Shown here one piece after another: positions 41,601 through 52,600 of a stretch of DNA of 64,000 bases. The notes under the pieces are model-generated. The model did no database searches and was not told where the DNA came from. It saw only the letters and a list, made by a program, of their open reading frames with translations. Both the position numbers and the translations under genes were made by a program. Source of the stretch: Larimichthys crocea (Eukaryota; Chordata; Actinopteri; Sciaenidae); assembly GCF_000972845.2 (NCBI RefSeq), contig NC_040012.1, forward strand, positions 8,092,097 through 8,156,096, written 5' to 3'. Every line of letters begins with the position of its first letter. Within the stretch, counting starts at the first letter, position 1.

Positions 41601-43604
41601 ATCGGCATCATCAGCTTCATCAAATACTTCATCAACTACTTCTTCTACAAGTTTGGACTTGAGGTAGAGTCAAAATCAAGTAACTAAAAATATGTTTTAT
41701 CTGAAAGTTTTCTTATCTGAAAACTGTGTTTCCCACAGACGTGCCTGCTGCTGGTGGTCAATGTAATCGGACAGCGTATGGACTTCTACGCCATGCTCCA
41801 TGCCTTCGCTTTGATAGCCGTCATGTATAAACGCAGGAGGAAAGCCATCGCTGAGGTCTGGCCCAAGTACTGCTGCTTCCTGGCCTGCATGCTGACCTTT
41901 CAGTATTTTGTCTGCATCGGGATCCCTCCTGCAGCCTGTAAAGGTTTGTGCGATCAACCCAAACAGATTGTACTTACAATAACCAGACAGTTACAGGAAA
42001 GACATTGTTATGATTTCAGGACACAATCAATGATTATTTTCATTATCGATTATTCCAGCATTTATTTTTTTGTCAATTGTGCCATTTAGTTCATAAAATG
42101 TCAAAAAATAGTGAAAAGTGTTCATTCCAAGTTACCAAAGATTAATGTGACATTTGTTTTGTCCAACCAGTAGTCCCAAATCCATAGTATCTATGGTATC
42201 TATAGTATCTGTAGTATCTATCGTATCTCTATAGTATCTGTAGTATCTATAGTATCCTTAGTATCTATAGTATCTGTAGTATCTATAATATCCGTAGTAT
42301 CTATAGTATCTGTAGTATCTATAGTATCCTTAGTATCTATAGTATCTGTAGTATCTATAATATCTGTAGTATCTATAGTATCTGTAGTATCTATAGTCAG
42401 TACTCGAGTTGAGGGGGGATGGGGGGGTGGCATCCCCCCTGGGGGAAAAATGGTCAAAATCATCCCTCTTCTAAAATGGTCGTCCCTTCTTCCATCCCTT
42501 ATGGCATTTTATCAATGCATGTGAAAATTACTTATATTTAACACTGGAAATAGAATTAGCATTCGACATTTAGGGGGACCTTATGATAATCAGTCTATTA
42601 CCTATGTCAGCGGTTTTCAAAGTGTGAGGCGCGCCTCCCTTGGGGGGCGCCAGAGGACTTCAGGGGAGGCGCGGCGGGGGAAAAATAAAAATATATCTTA
42701 CAAAGATATGTGTCTCATCACTGTGCGACGAAAACTCTGCGAGCTAGCCCCCAAAGAGTAGCAAAACGATACAGTATGTCTGATCTTTGCTGTTTCGGGT
42801 CAAAAGTTCTATTTCAGCGCGAAGAAACGCTGCTAATGCCTCTGCTTTAGTTTGAATCAGTCATGAAGCTCCTGGTTGTTTACATATTGACAAAGAGGCT
42901 TTGACAGTGAAGTGAGACCTCTTGGTGCGATATACTACCTTTGGGTTAACTTCATTCTGGATCGTCATTGGTGGGTCAAATGTGAACGTGGGCGGTACTA
43001 ATAGATTCTCCTGACTCTGATTGGTCGACGGGTGACAGGTGTTTTAGCCATAGACATATATACATAGACATATATACATAGACATATATACATAGACATA
43101 TATACATAGACGCCGCATTGAGCGGGTTGGTCGTTGGTCGCGATACGTTAACGCGTCCGCCATATTGGATGTGGCAGATCTGCCCGTAAACTAATACAAG
43201 GAAATGGACTGAACTTCATAAAGCGCCTTTCTACAAAGTTCTTCAAGTTAATGTCTCTTATACACCCATTTACACACACACTAATATATCTGGGAAACAA
43301 ACAGGCACCAAATACAACGTATGTAACTTTTAAAGTGATGATTATAAATGTTTACTCCTTATGTAAGCACCAAACCAACGTATGTATTTTTCTAATGCTG
43401 AGTGTTTACAGCTACTAATGTGTGTAACACTGTTACTGTGATGATAAATATTGAAATATTTATATTTAACATTTAATCTGTGTCTATAATAACCAGATCC
43501 TGAAATGTAGATGTGACATGAGGGTTTTCTGAATAAAGAGCATTACACGTGAACATATATACATACATATACACACATACACACACACACACTATATATA
43601 TATA

Positions 43605-43655
<51 letters not shown>

Positions 43656-46600
43656 GAATAAAGAGTCTTGAATAAAGAGGACTGGATTAAAAGTATCAAA
43701 GTTTAAGTTGAATTTATTATTCTCGTACAAGAAGGATAATTTAACAGTGCAACAGACAAAAGAGGTTATAGAGAAATGACTTCTTTATTATTCTCGTACA
43801 AGAAGGATAATTTAACGGTGCAACAGACGAAACAGGTTACAGAGAAATGGCTTCTTGAGGAGCTCTAAAGCCTGAAATACACTGCATGCGGAACGATCCG
43901 TTTCAATGTGAGTGAGTGTGTCAGCTCACACCGTCTCCGTCCTCGCTGTGGTGACCGGCAGCCTCCGCGACACATACGCAGAGCTTCTGTTTCTCACGGA
44001 CGCCGGAGCACGGCGCATAAATTCAGCGCAGAGCAGACTGTGCGGGGAAGGAAATCGGTACCAGAATACAAAATGAAACCCTGGTTGTTGTTTTTAAATA
44101 AAATACTCCGTGTTCACCGCGGATCGAGTTTCATTACAAGAACACGTCATAATGGGCGGGGCTGACCTGAACAGGTGAGGGTTTTTTAGGTGTCTTTTCA
44201 CCCCGTCGACTCCATGGATGAGGAGAAGTTGATTCTGGAGGTTTAAAATCGAGCAATCATTTATGACACCTCACATCCTTTTTATAAGGACACCAGAAAA
44301 AAGGTGCGGCGTGGAATTCCATTGCAGGACTCGAGACTACAGCCGGTAATATCGCGCGATTATGCGTAAAGATGTCGTGCGTCCTCGCGATGCTCGATAG
44401 CCTGTGGAGACGAACCTGAGCGCCAAAAACGGATCATGTGTGAGTTGGCGGACGGCGGAGTGCGCTGTCGTTCCGGGGCGAAGCCATTCTGAAGCCGTTC
44501 TGGATGGTTCTTGGGCTGTCTCAGACACCTCCCCACTAACAATTTCCTTTTTTTTTTTTTTTTGGTTTTCCAAATGAACATTATGTTTCTCGTCCAAAAT
44601 GACACCTCCCTTAACCTGTTTCTCTTGTCCTTGAACTATTTTTAATCATCTCTCCCTGCCAGCCTCAGTAAACACATGCCAGATAAAGGGAGTGGACGTG
44701 ACATGAAAAAGACGAAAAACACACTCACTCCCTATAAGAGTTAAAACATCTGCACCCCAATTACTACATCGGTAGTATCCATAGATTCTATAGGATCTGT
44801 AGGATCTGTAGTATCCATAGATTCTATAGGATCTGTAGTATCCATAGATTCTATAGTACCTGTAGAATCCATAGCTTCTGTAGTACCTGTAGCATCCATA
44901 TTATCAGGATTTAATCCACAGGACAGCAGCGACGAATAATGGAATAGGACTCAATAGGACACTTTATAAATGCTCTTCCTAGAGGACGGATTCAAACTGC
45001 GCGGGAATCCGTGGCTTATTTTCATTGGAATATAGGATATGACTGGCTTCCTGCGTCATCCACCCACATTAATATCCTACTCCAATGGAAATAAACCACG
45101 GATTCCCGCGCAGTTTGAATCCGTCCTCCGGGAAGAGCAGGTGAGTTTTTTTCTCTATTTTGTGTTGGAGTCCCCGGTAAAACCCGGAGCGGTGTTTTGA
45201 GTTGCTGTTTTGTGGTGGCGCATGAACTTGACTGAACTGTGGTATTGTGGAATACTGGAACAGAGTTTTCCAAATGGAATGAACTGAACTTTTCTGCACT
45301 GTGAATGATAATTGTGAAAATATATATTGTGGAAATAACATTGTTGGTGTGTTTAATTGCTTTTGTGGGTTATTGCTGTGTTGATCGGCATGGTTATTAT
45401 TTTGTGTGGGTTGACTAAACTATTTTTGTTCTGTTTTATTTTAATTTGTCAGACTTGACTCTGACTGGCACCCCAGCATTATTCTAGTCGACCCACTACA
45501 CTATTGTATCTTTCTCTGGCTAACCTATAGAATATTGGATTGCACAAGTATTCTTTTGTTTGTTTGTCTGTGGTTGCAAATCTTGAAGCGAAGCGAAGTG
45601 GCAGAAATCCCAGGAAAGGAGGTTCGGGAGGAACACGGAGAACTTTTCTGTCATAAAACTTAGACATTTAAATATTAATGATTTTAAAGATGGATCGTGT
45701 CTCATTCTACATACGTCTGTTCTGCCACAACGCCTAGGTGGCACTACTGTAAGTCACACACCACCAACTGTTTCGCTGTTTTTGGTGAAACTGGATCATA
45801 TTTTATGAAGAAAATGTTTTCTGGTTTCTCTCTGATGTCCTCTGGCAGCTCCACTTCAACTCTCTGTGTATTACAGAGTTTTCCTGATGGACAGACTAGT
45901 TTGTTAGCCTGGCTGTGAGCTCAGAGCACTCAAAGGAGGGTTAGTGTCTGTACCAAAGGTGTTTTGGATAAATAAAAAAGAGATTTTACACCAGACTTGG
46001 CGCTAATGAGGTGGGATGTGTGGCGGAAAGATCCAGATAGAGCGGAAAGTGAACCTTGGGTTATAGTAAGAAATTATTTCCAAAGGTCAAGAATGAACTT
46101 TCATGCCCACTCTCAATTAGTACAGTTTGATAGAAGACAAATGTAGCTTTATTATTCATGTTTAATTAAATTTGTTCTTCATTCGAGTGTGTACTGGAGT
46201 GACGGGAAACATTTAGTCACATGAACAGTATGGACGCGCCAGGCCAGCTGTCTAAGTTGCTAATAAGGATGCACGTTTACCACATAATAAAAGTCAAAAC
46301 AACATTTCAGTTCATTCGGCGCTGTGTGCATAATCCGCCATCAATCACACTTAGTGTATCACTTAGTGTCAGGACACGGTAAGAGTCGGATCAATGAATG
46401 TGAACCAGAGCTGAAACCTGACTCCTGTCACTCAGCACAGGTACACAAGTCCTGCACGTGCCTAACATGCTAAAACACACATACGCCTCCCGTGTCACAT
46501 GTGAGATGCTGTTAATATGAGTGTGGAGTGAACGCAAAGGAAGCGACGTGCATTCATTTGATGGAAAACACGGGACCACAAACACAGCTGCACAGTTTAG

Positions 46601-49600
46601 GAAGCAGCTCTGATGAAGTGGGTTTGGATCGGACGATGCGTTGATGGGCCAGAATAGCTGAGTGAGTGTCCTTCTTCATCAGGGGGAGAAAATACCTTTT
46701 CCATACTAAAAGCTATATTGAGTTAGAGTACAGGGCAAAAGCGTCTGAGTCGCGGAGTGACGGACAGAGTGTTTTTGTGGATATGGATTTCTCCCCCACC
46801 CTGTATCCGTAATTTCGATCCTGGAGGGAAGCGATGGAAAAGTGCAGAGCTGCTGTGGCGTGGAAAGACGGGCTGTAACAGCTCGCTTTCTCTCTACTAG
46901 GGTTGTTGATGGACACAGAGTGCGTAAAAAAGACTTGTCCCTTTGCGCATCAAAACATGGAATGTGAAGAGCACATAATCAATGACTGTGGACAGGTCGA
47001 TGCTCTTGCTGTCTTTCTAACTCGTTCTCTCTATTTTCCTGCCTCCAAAACCTTCTCTTCACTTTTTTTTTTTTTTTTTATGTGCAAAGTCAGTATCAAG
47101 CTCCAGATTCAAATATCGGACAACGGCCAAATTTCTGAATTATGTACACAGCGGGCATTCAATAACGCTCCGCTAAGGCATGAGCTACTTTTATCTGTCG
47201 GTTTTTTTCTTACCTTATTTATGTAGGATAGAGAGATTGCTGAGCGAGTGTGTTCTTATTCAGCACTACACCACACTTAAGATTTTCTACAGTTACGCAG
47301 TTAACTGCCAAGTACAACAACAGTTTTCAACTGAGTTCGGTCTGAGCAGCTCGACTGGAGAAGCCGGACTACATGGATGGCATCTTAGTCAAATGTTACC
47401 TGCAATGAAGCCTGCCCTTCATCTTTTTGACACGACTGTGCATGCGTCAAACGTGTATTAACTGATAGTTTGGCCACTTTGGGAAGCAGAAATCATAGAC
47501 TGTATAAAACATGGATGTAGTCTCTGTGACATCAAACACAGGTTTCTGAAGAGCGTTGTGAACTCACAGTTGTGGCCACCTGCCTCTGCCGTAAAAACGA
47601 AGAGCGTGGGGTGGATCTGAGGCAGGCTAACTGAAGCATGGTGAGTTGGTGGCCCAGGGTTCGACTCCGACCTGTGGCTTCTTCCCGCATGTCATGAAAT
47701 TGAGCTGAAGTTGAAAACTCGCTATAAAACCCCTGAACAGAGCGGCAGATACGGTGGATTATTCTCTGCAGGTCGACACTGCATCACATTTTTTTTTTAC
47801 AAACATTGATTTAGCTGCTTTAAACTATTTATTCATACCTTTACTCATGTTGGGCCTGTGACTAAAGAAAAATGAAATCCCACAAGGCAGGTAGGAATAA
47901 ATTACAACAGTAAAACATAAAAAAGGTATTTTTGCTAAGTGTATAAACAAGCTTAACTCACGATGAGTCCCATACTTAAATTCAAATTGCTGCTCTTATC
48001 TGATTCGTTGGATGACCGTCCATACGTGGTATATAATCACATGTCATACAAATAGGAAACTGATTGTTTTTGAACACTAACTTTGACTTTATTGTAGCCT
48101 TCTAACCTCGTTAACATCAATTAAGCCGGCTACTTCACTTCCTTTTCCATTTAGAGTCTTGCTGTCCTCCACGTTAATGCGGTTCAGTCAAGCCTCCAAT
48201 GGCACTAAAATTATGACAACTGTTTCAAGTGAATCTAATTTAAGCGTTGAAAGTATGGAGATTCATTGCCATATACTGTACTGTAGGCTATATGAGCTGG
48301 CCTTCCTGCGGCAGTATGAACGCAGCAGGATGCCAGTGTAAGCTGCTGTACCTGCAGTGGATGAAGTCAGGGACGGGGTTGTGGACGCTGAAAGTGGCTG
48401 CGTCCAGGCTCCATGCAATCTCCACGTGGTCTCCAGCCATGAGGCGGACTGCCGCTTGTTCTCGTCGTCAAAGACTTTGCCTCTGGAGGGAGGCACACAG
48501 CAGCAACATGAAGTCATCTGAAAGAGGGAGGATCAGACCATTTAGAAAATATGAAGACAGTCCCCACATATATCTACGAATTTTCTCAGATCTGCACAGA
48601 TTCACGTACAGATAGGAACGATGAGTTGGGTTTTGGTGTGGAAGTCTGGAACATAGAGCCACTTGATAGGTTGGAGTCCGTAGTAGAGTTGGGAACCTAC
48701 CAGGGATACCTGAAAATAAAACATTCACCATTATCATACTTATAGATATATAAACATGAGTATGTCGGGACTGGAACACACAAAGCACGTAAGATTATGT
48801 GAAACAACTCAGTCCTCAATGTTCTTCTGGACAATGTAATTATATATCATTAAAAATGTCACGTGGAGGCTGATCACCGATCACCGGTGCAGTAAAAAAA
48901 CCTTATAGCTCCACCAGATCATTCAGTCTCCCTTGGGTGACAACTCTGCATCCAGATTTAGTGGACTCCATGTCCAGTTTTTATGACGTTTTGCTCTCTC
49001 TGTGCCTCAGGATCTGCCTAACACATCCAGCTGGACCTGATTATCACTCCAGCCCTGCAACATTGTGGATCACTGCACCACCTTTCCCTGCACTATTTTA
49101 CCCCTCCGGCTTTGTTAATGAATCTTCTGAACTACACTCTGCAGTGTGTTGAACTTGGGTCTACTTATGTTCGACATAAATTCAATACTACAGATACTAT
49201 AGATAATACAGATACTATATAGATACTACAGATACTTATAGATACAATAGATACTATAGATGACGACCTACTNNNNNNNNNNGAATATAGGATATGACTG
49301 GCTTCCTGCGTCATCCACCCACATTAATATCCTACTCCAATGGAAATAAACCACGGATCCCCACGCAGTTTGAATCCGTCCTCCAGGAAGAGCAGGTGAG
49401 TTTATTTCTCTATTTTGTGTTGGAGCTATGTTGATCTGCATGGTTATTATTTTGTGTGGGTTGACTAAACAATTTTTGTTCTGTTTTATTTTAATTTGTC
49501 AGACGTGACTCTGACTGGCACCCCAGCATTATTCTAGTCGACCCACTACACTATTGTATCTTTAGTATGTGTAGTATCTATAGTATCTGTAGTATCTATA

Positions 49601-52600
49601 GTATCTGTAGTATTGAATTTATGTCGAACATAAGTAGACCCAAAGTTCAAACACAAGTTGCAGACTGAGTGTAGTTCAGAAGATTCATTAAACAAAGCCG
49701 GAGGGGTAAATAGTGCAGGGAAAGGTGGTGCAGTGATCCAAATGTTGCAGGGCTGGAGTGATAATCAGGTCCAGCTGGATGTGTTAGGCAGGGATCCTGA
49801 GGCACAGAGAGAGCAAAACGTCATAAAAACTGGACATGGAGTCCACTAAATCTGGATGCAGAGTTGTCACCCCAAGGGAGACTGAATGATCTGGTGGAAG
49901 CTGGAAGGTTTTTATACTGCACAGGTGATCGGATGATCAGCCTCCACGTGACATTTTTAATGATATATTAAATTACATTGTCCAGAAGAACATTGAGGAC
50001 TGAAGTTGCTTCACATAATCTTATGTGCTTTGTGAGTCCTGACATACTCATGTTTATATATCTATAAGTATGATAATGGTGAATGTTTTATTTTCAGAGT
50101 ATCCTTGGAGGTTTCCCAACTCTACTACGGACTCCAACGTCATCAAGTGGCTCTATGTTCCAGACTTCCACACCAAACCCAACTCATCGTTCCTCATCTG
50201 TACGTGAATCTGTGCAGATCTAGAGAAATTCGTAGATATATGTGGTGACTGTCTTCATATTTTCTAAATGGTCTGATCCTCTCCTCTTTCAGATGACTTC
50301 ATGTTGCTGCTGTGTGCCTCCCTCCAGAGGCAAGTCTTTGACGACGAGAACAAGGCGGCAGTCCGCCTCATGGCTGGAGACAACGTGGAGATCTGCAGAG
50401 ACCTGGACGCAGCCACTTTCAGCGTCCACAACCCCGTCCCTGACTTCATCCACTGCAGGTACAACAGCTTACACTGGCATCATGCTGCGTTCATACTGCA
50501 GCAGGAAGTGGCCCAGCTTTGTAAGCCTACAGTACAGTATATGGCAATGAATCTCCATACTTTCAACGCTTAAATTAGATTCACTTGAAACAGTTGTCAT
50601 AATTTTAGTGCCATTGGAGCTTGACTGAACCGGCATTAACATGGAGGACAGCAAGACTCTGAAATGGAAAAGGAAGTGAAGTAGCCGGCTTAATTGATGC
50701 TTAACGAGGTTAGAAGGCTACAATAAAGTCAAAAGTTAAGTGTTCAAAACAATCAGTTCCTATTTGTATGACATTGATTATATACCACAGTATGGACGGT
50801 CATCCAAAGAATCAGATAAGAGCAGCAATTTGAATTCAAGTATGAGGACTCATAGTGAGTTAAAGCTTTGTTTATACACTTAGCAAAAATACCTTCTTTC
50901 ATGTTTTACTGTTGTAATTTATTCCTACCTGCCTTGTGGGATTTTATTTTTCTTTAGTTAAGGTCCAACATGAGATAAAGGTATGAATAAATAGTTTAAA
51001 GCAGCTATAATAAATGTTTGTGAAAAAAATGTGATGCAGTGATCAACTTGCAGAGAATAATCCACCGTATCTGCAGCTCTGTTCAGGAGTTTTATAGCGA
51101 GTTTCAACTTCAGCTCAATTTCATGACATGCGGGAAAGAGCCACAGGTCGGAGTCGAACCCTGGGCCACCGTGGCAAGGATTGAGCCTTTGTACATGGGA
51201 CACCCCAGATCTGTCTGAATTTTTTAAAAACTCACCATGCTTCAGTTAGCCTGCCTCAGAACCACCCACGCTCTTACGTTTTTACACCAGAGGCAGGTGG
51301 CCAGAGCGACCACAACTGTGAGCTTCACAACAGCTCTTCAGAAACCTGTGTTTGATGTCACAGAGACTACATCCATGTTTTATACAGTCTATGGTTTCTG
51401 CTTCCCCAAAGTGGCAAAACTATCAGTTAATACACGTTTGACGCATGCACAGTCGTTGTTGGGCTAAAAGATGAAGAAGCAGGCTTCATTTGCAGGTAAC
51501 ATTTGACTAAGATGCTTTCCGTGTAGTCCGGCTTCTCTAGTCGAGCTGCTCAGACTGAACTCAGTTGAAAACTGTTGTTGTACTTGGCAGCTAACTGCGT
51601 AACTGTAGAAATCTTAAGTGGTGGTGTAGTGCTGAATAAGAACACACTCGCTCAGCAAATCTCTTATCCTACATAAATAAAGGTAAGAAAAAAACTGACA
51701 GATAAAAGTAGCTCATGCCTTAGCGAGAGCCGTTATTGAATGCCCGCTGTGTACATAATTCAGAAATTTGGCCGTTGTCCGATATTTGAATCTGGAGCTT
51801 GATACTGACTTTGCACATAAAAAAAAAAAAAAAAGTGAAGAGAAGGTTTTGAGAGGCAGGAAAATAGAGAACGAGTTAGAAAGACAGCAAGAGCATCCTG
51901 ACCTGTCCACAGTCATTGATTATGTGCTCTTCACATTCCACTGTTTTGATGCGCAAAGTGGACAAGTCTTTTATTAACGCACTCTGTGTCCATCAACAAG
52001 CCCTAGTAGAGAGAAAGCGAGCTGTACAGCCCGTCTGTCCACGCCACAGCAGCTCTGCACTTATTCCATCGCTTCCCTCCAGGATCGAATTACGGATACA
52101 GGGTGGGGGAGAAATCCATAATCCACAAAAACACTCTGTCCGTCACTCCGCGACTCAGACGCTTTTGCCCTGTACTCTAACTCAATAAATAGCTTTTAAG
52201 TATGGAAAAGGTATTTTCTCCCCCTGATGAAGAAGGACACTCACTCAGCTATTCTGGCCCATCAACGCATCGTCCGATCCAAACCCACTTCATCAGAGCT
52301 GCTTCCTAAACTGTGCAGCTGTTGTTGTGGTCCCGTGTTTTCCATCAAATGAATGCACGTCGCTTCCTTTGCGTTCACTCCACACATCATATTAACAGCA
52401 TCTCACATGATGACACAGGGAGCCGTATGTGTGTTTTTAGCATGTTAGGCACGTGCAGGACTTGTGTACCTGTGCTGAGTGACAGGAGTCAGGTTTCGGC
52501 TCTGGTTCACATTCATTGATCAGACTCTTACCGGTGTCCTGACACTAAGTGATACACTAAGTGTGATTGATAGGCGGATTATGCACACAGCAGCCGAATG

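Larger units (their letters stand above)
45537..49215 (-). repeat. Left arm of large inverted duplication
   Basis: Its reverse complement matches 49595-53390 along nearly the whole length. Landmarks are gcacaagtattctttg (45543) against the complement near 53370, ctttgcgcatcaaaacatgg against 51940-51970, and gtagacccaagttc-type sequence near the centre. It contains a family-A repeat (45680-45985), a SINE piece (about 47641-47700) and two antisense piezo2 exon copies. Differences from the right arm are largely single-base insertions and deletions. Confidence 0.9.
41944..50097 (+). other. 8.15-kb intron containing repeats and the left palindrome arm
   Basis: In order it holds a minisatellite (42184-42400), a hAT-like terminus (42609-42690), a 16-base tandem repeat (43050-43112), (GT)n (43606-43654), a 71-base tandem duplication (43713-43854), a second minisatellite (44769-44900), a hairpin element (44972-45512), the left arm of the inverted duplication, an N gap and the start of the right arm. 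No functional gene is seen. If the left arm is an artefact, the true intron is about 4.1 kb. Confidence 0.7.

Noticed and set aside
42184..42400. Possible CRISPR-like array
   Set aside because: Units are contiguous with no unique spacers, in a vertebrate intron.
42218..42463. Minus-strand frame of Asp-Thr-Ile repeats
   Set aside because: Produced by the minisatellite 42184-42400. No start context or conservation is visible.
43908..44165. Possible small gene in CpG-richer sequence
   Set aside because: 85 residues, Arg/Ser-rich, without recognisable domain or splice continuity. More likely decayed transposon.
48247..48615. 122-residue + strand frame
   Set aside because: It is the reverse reading of the antisense exon copy at 48352-48517. 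The same artefact is mirrored on the minus strand at 50264-50464.
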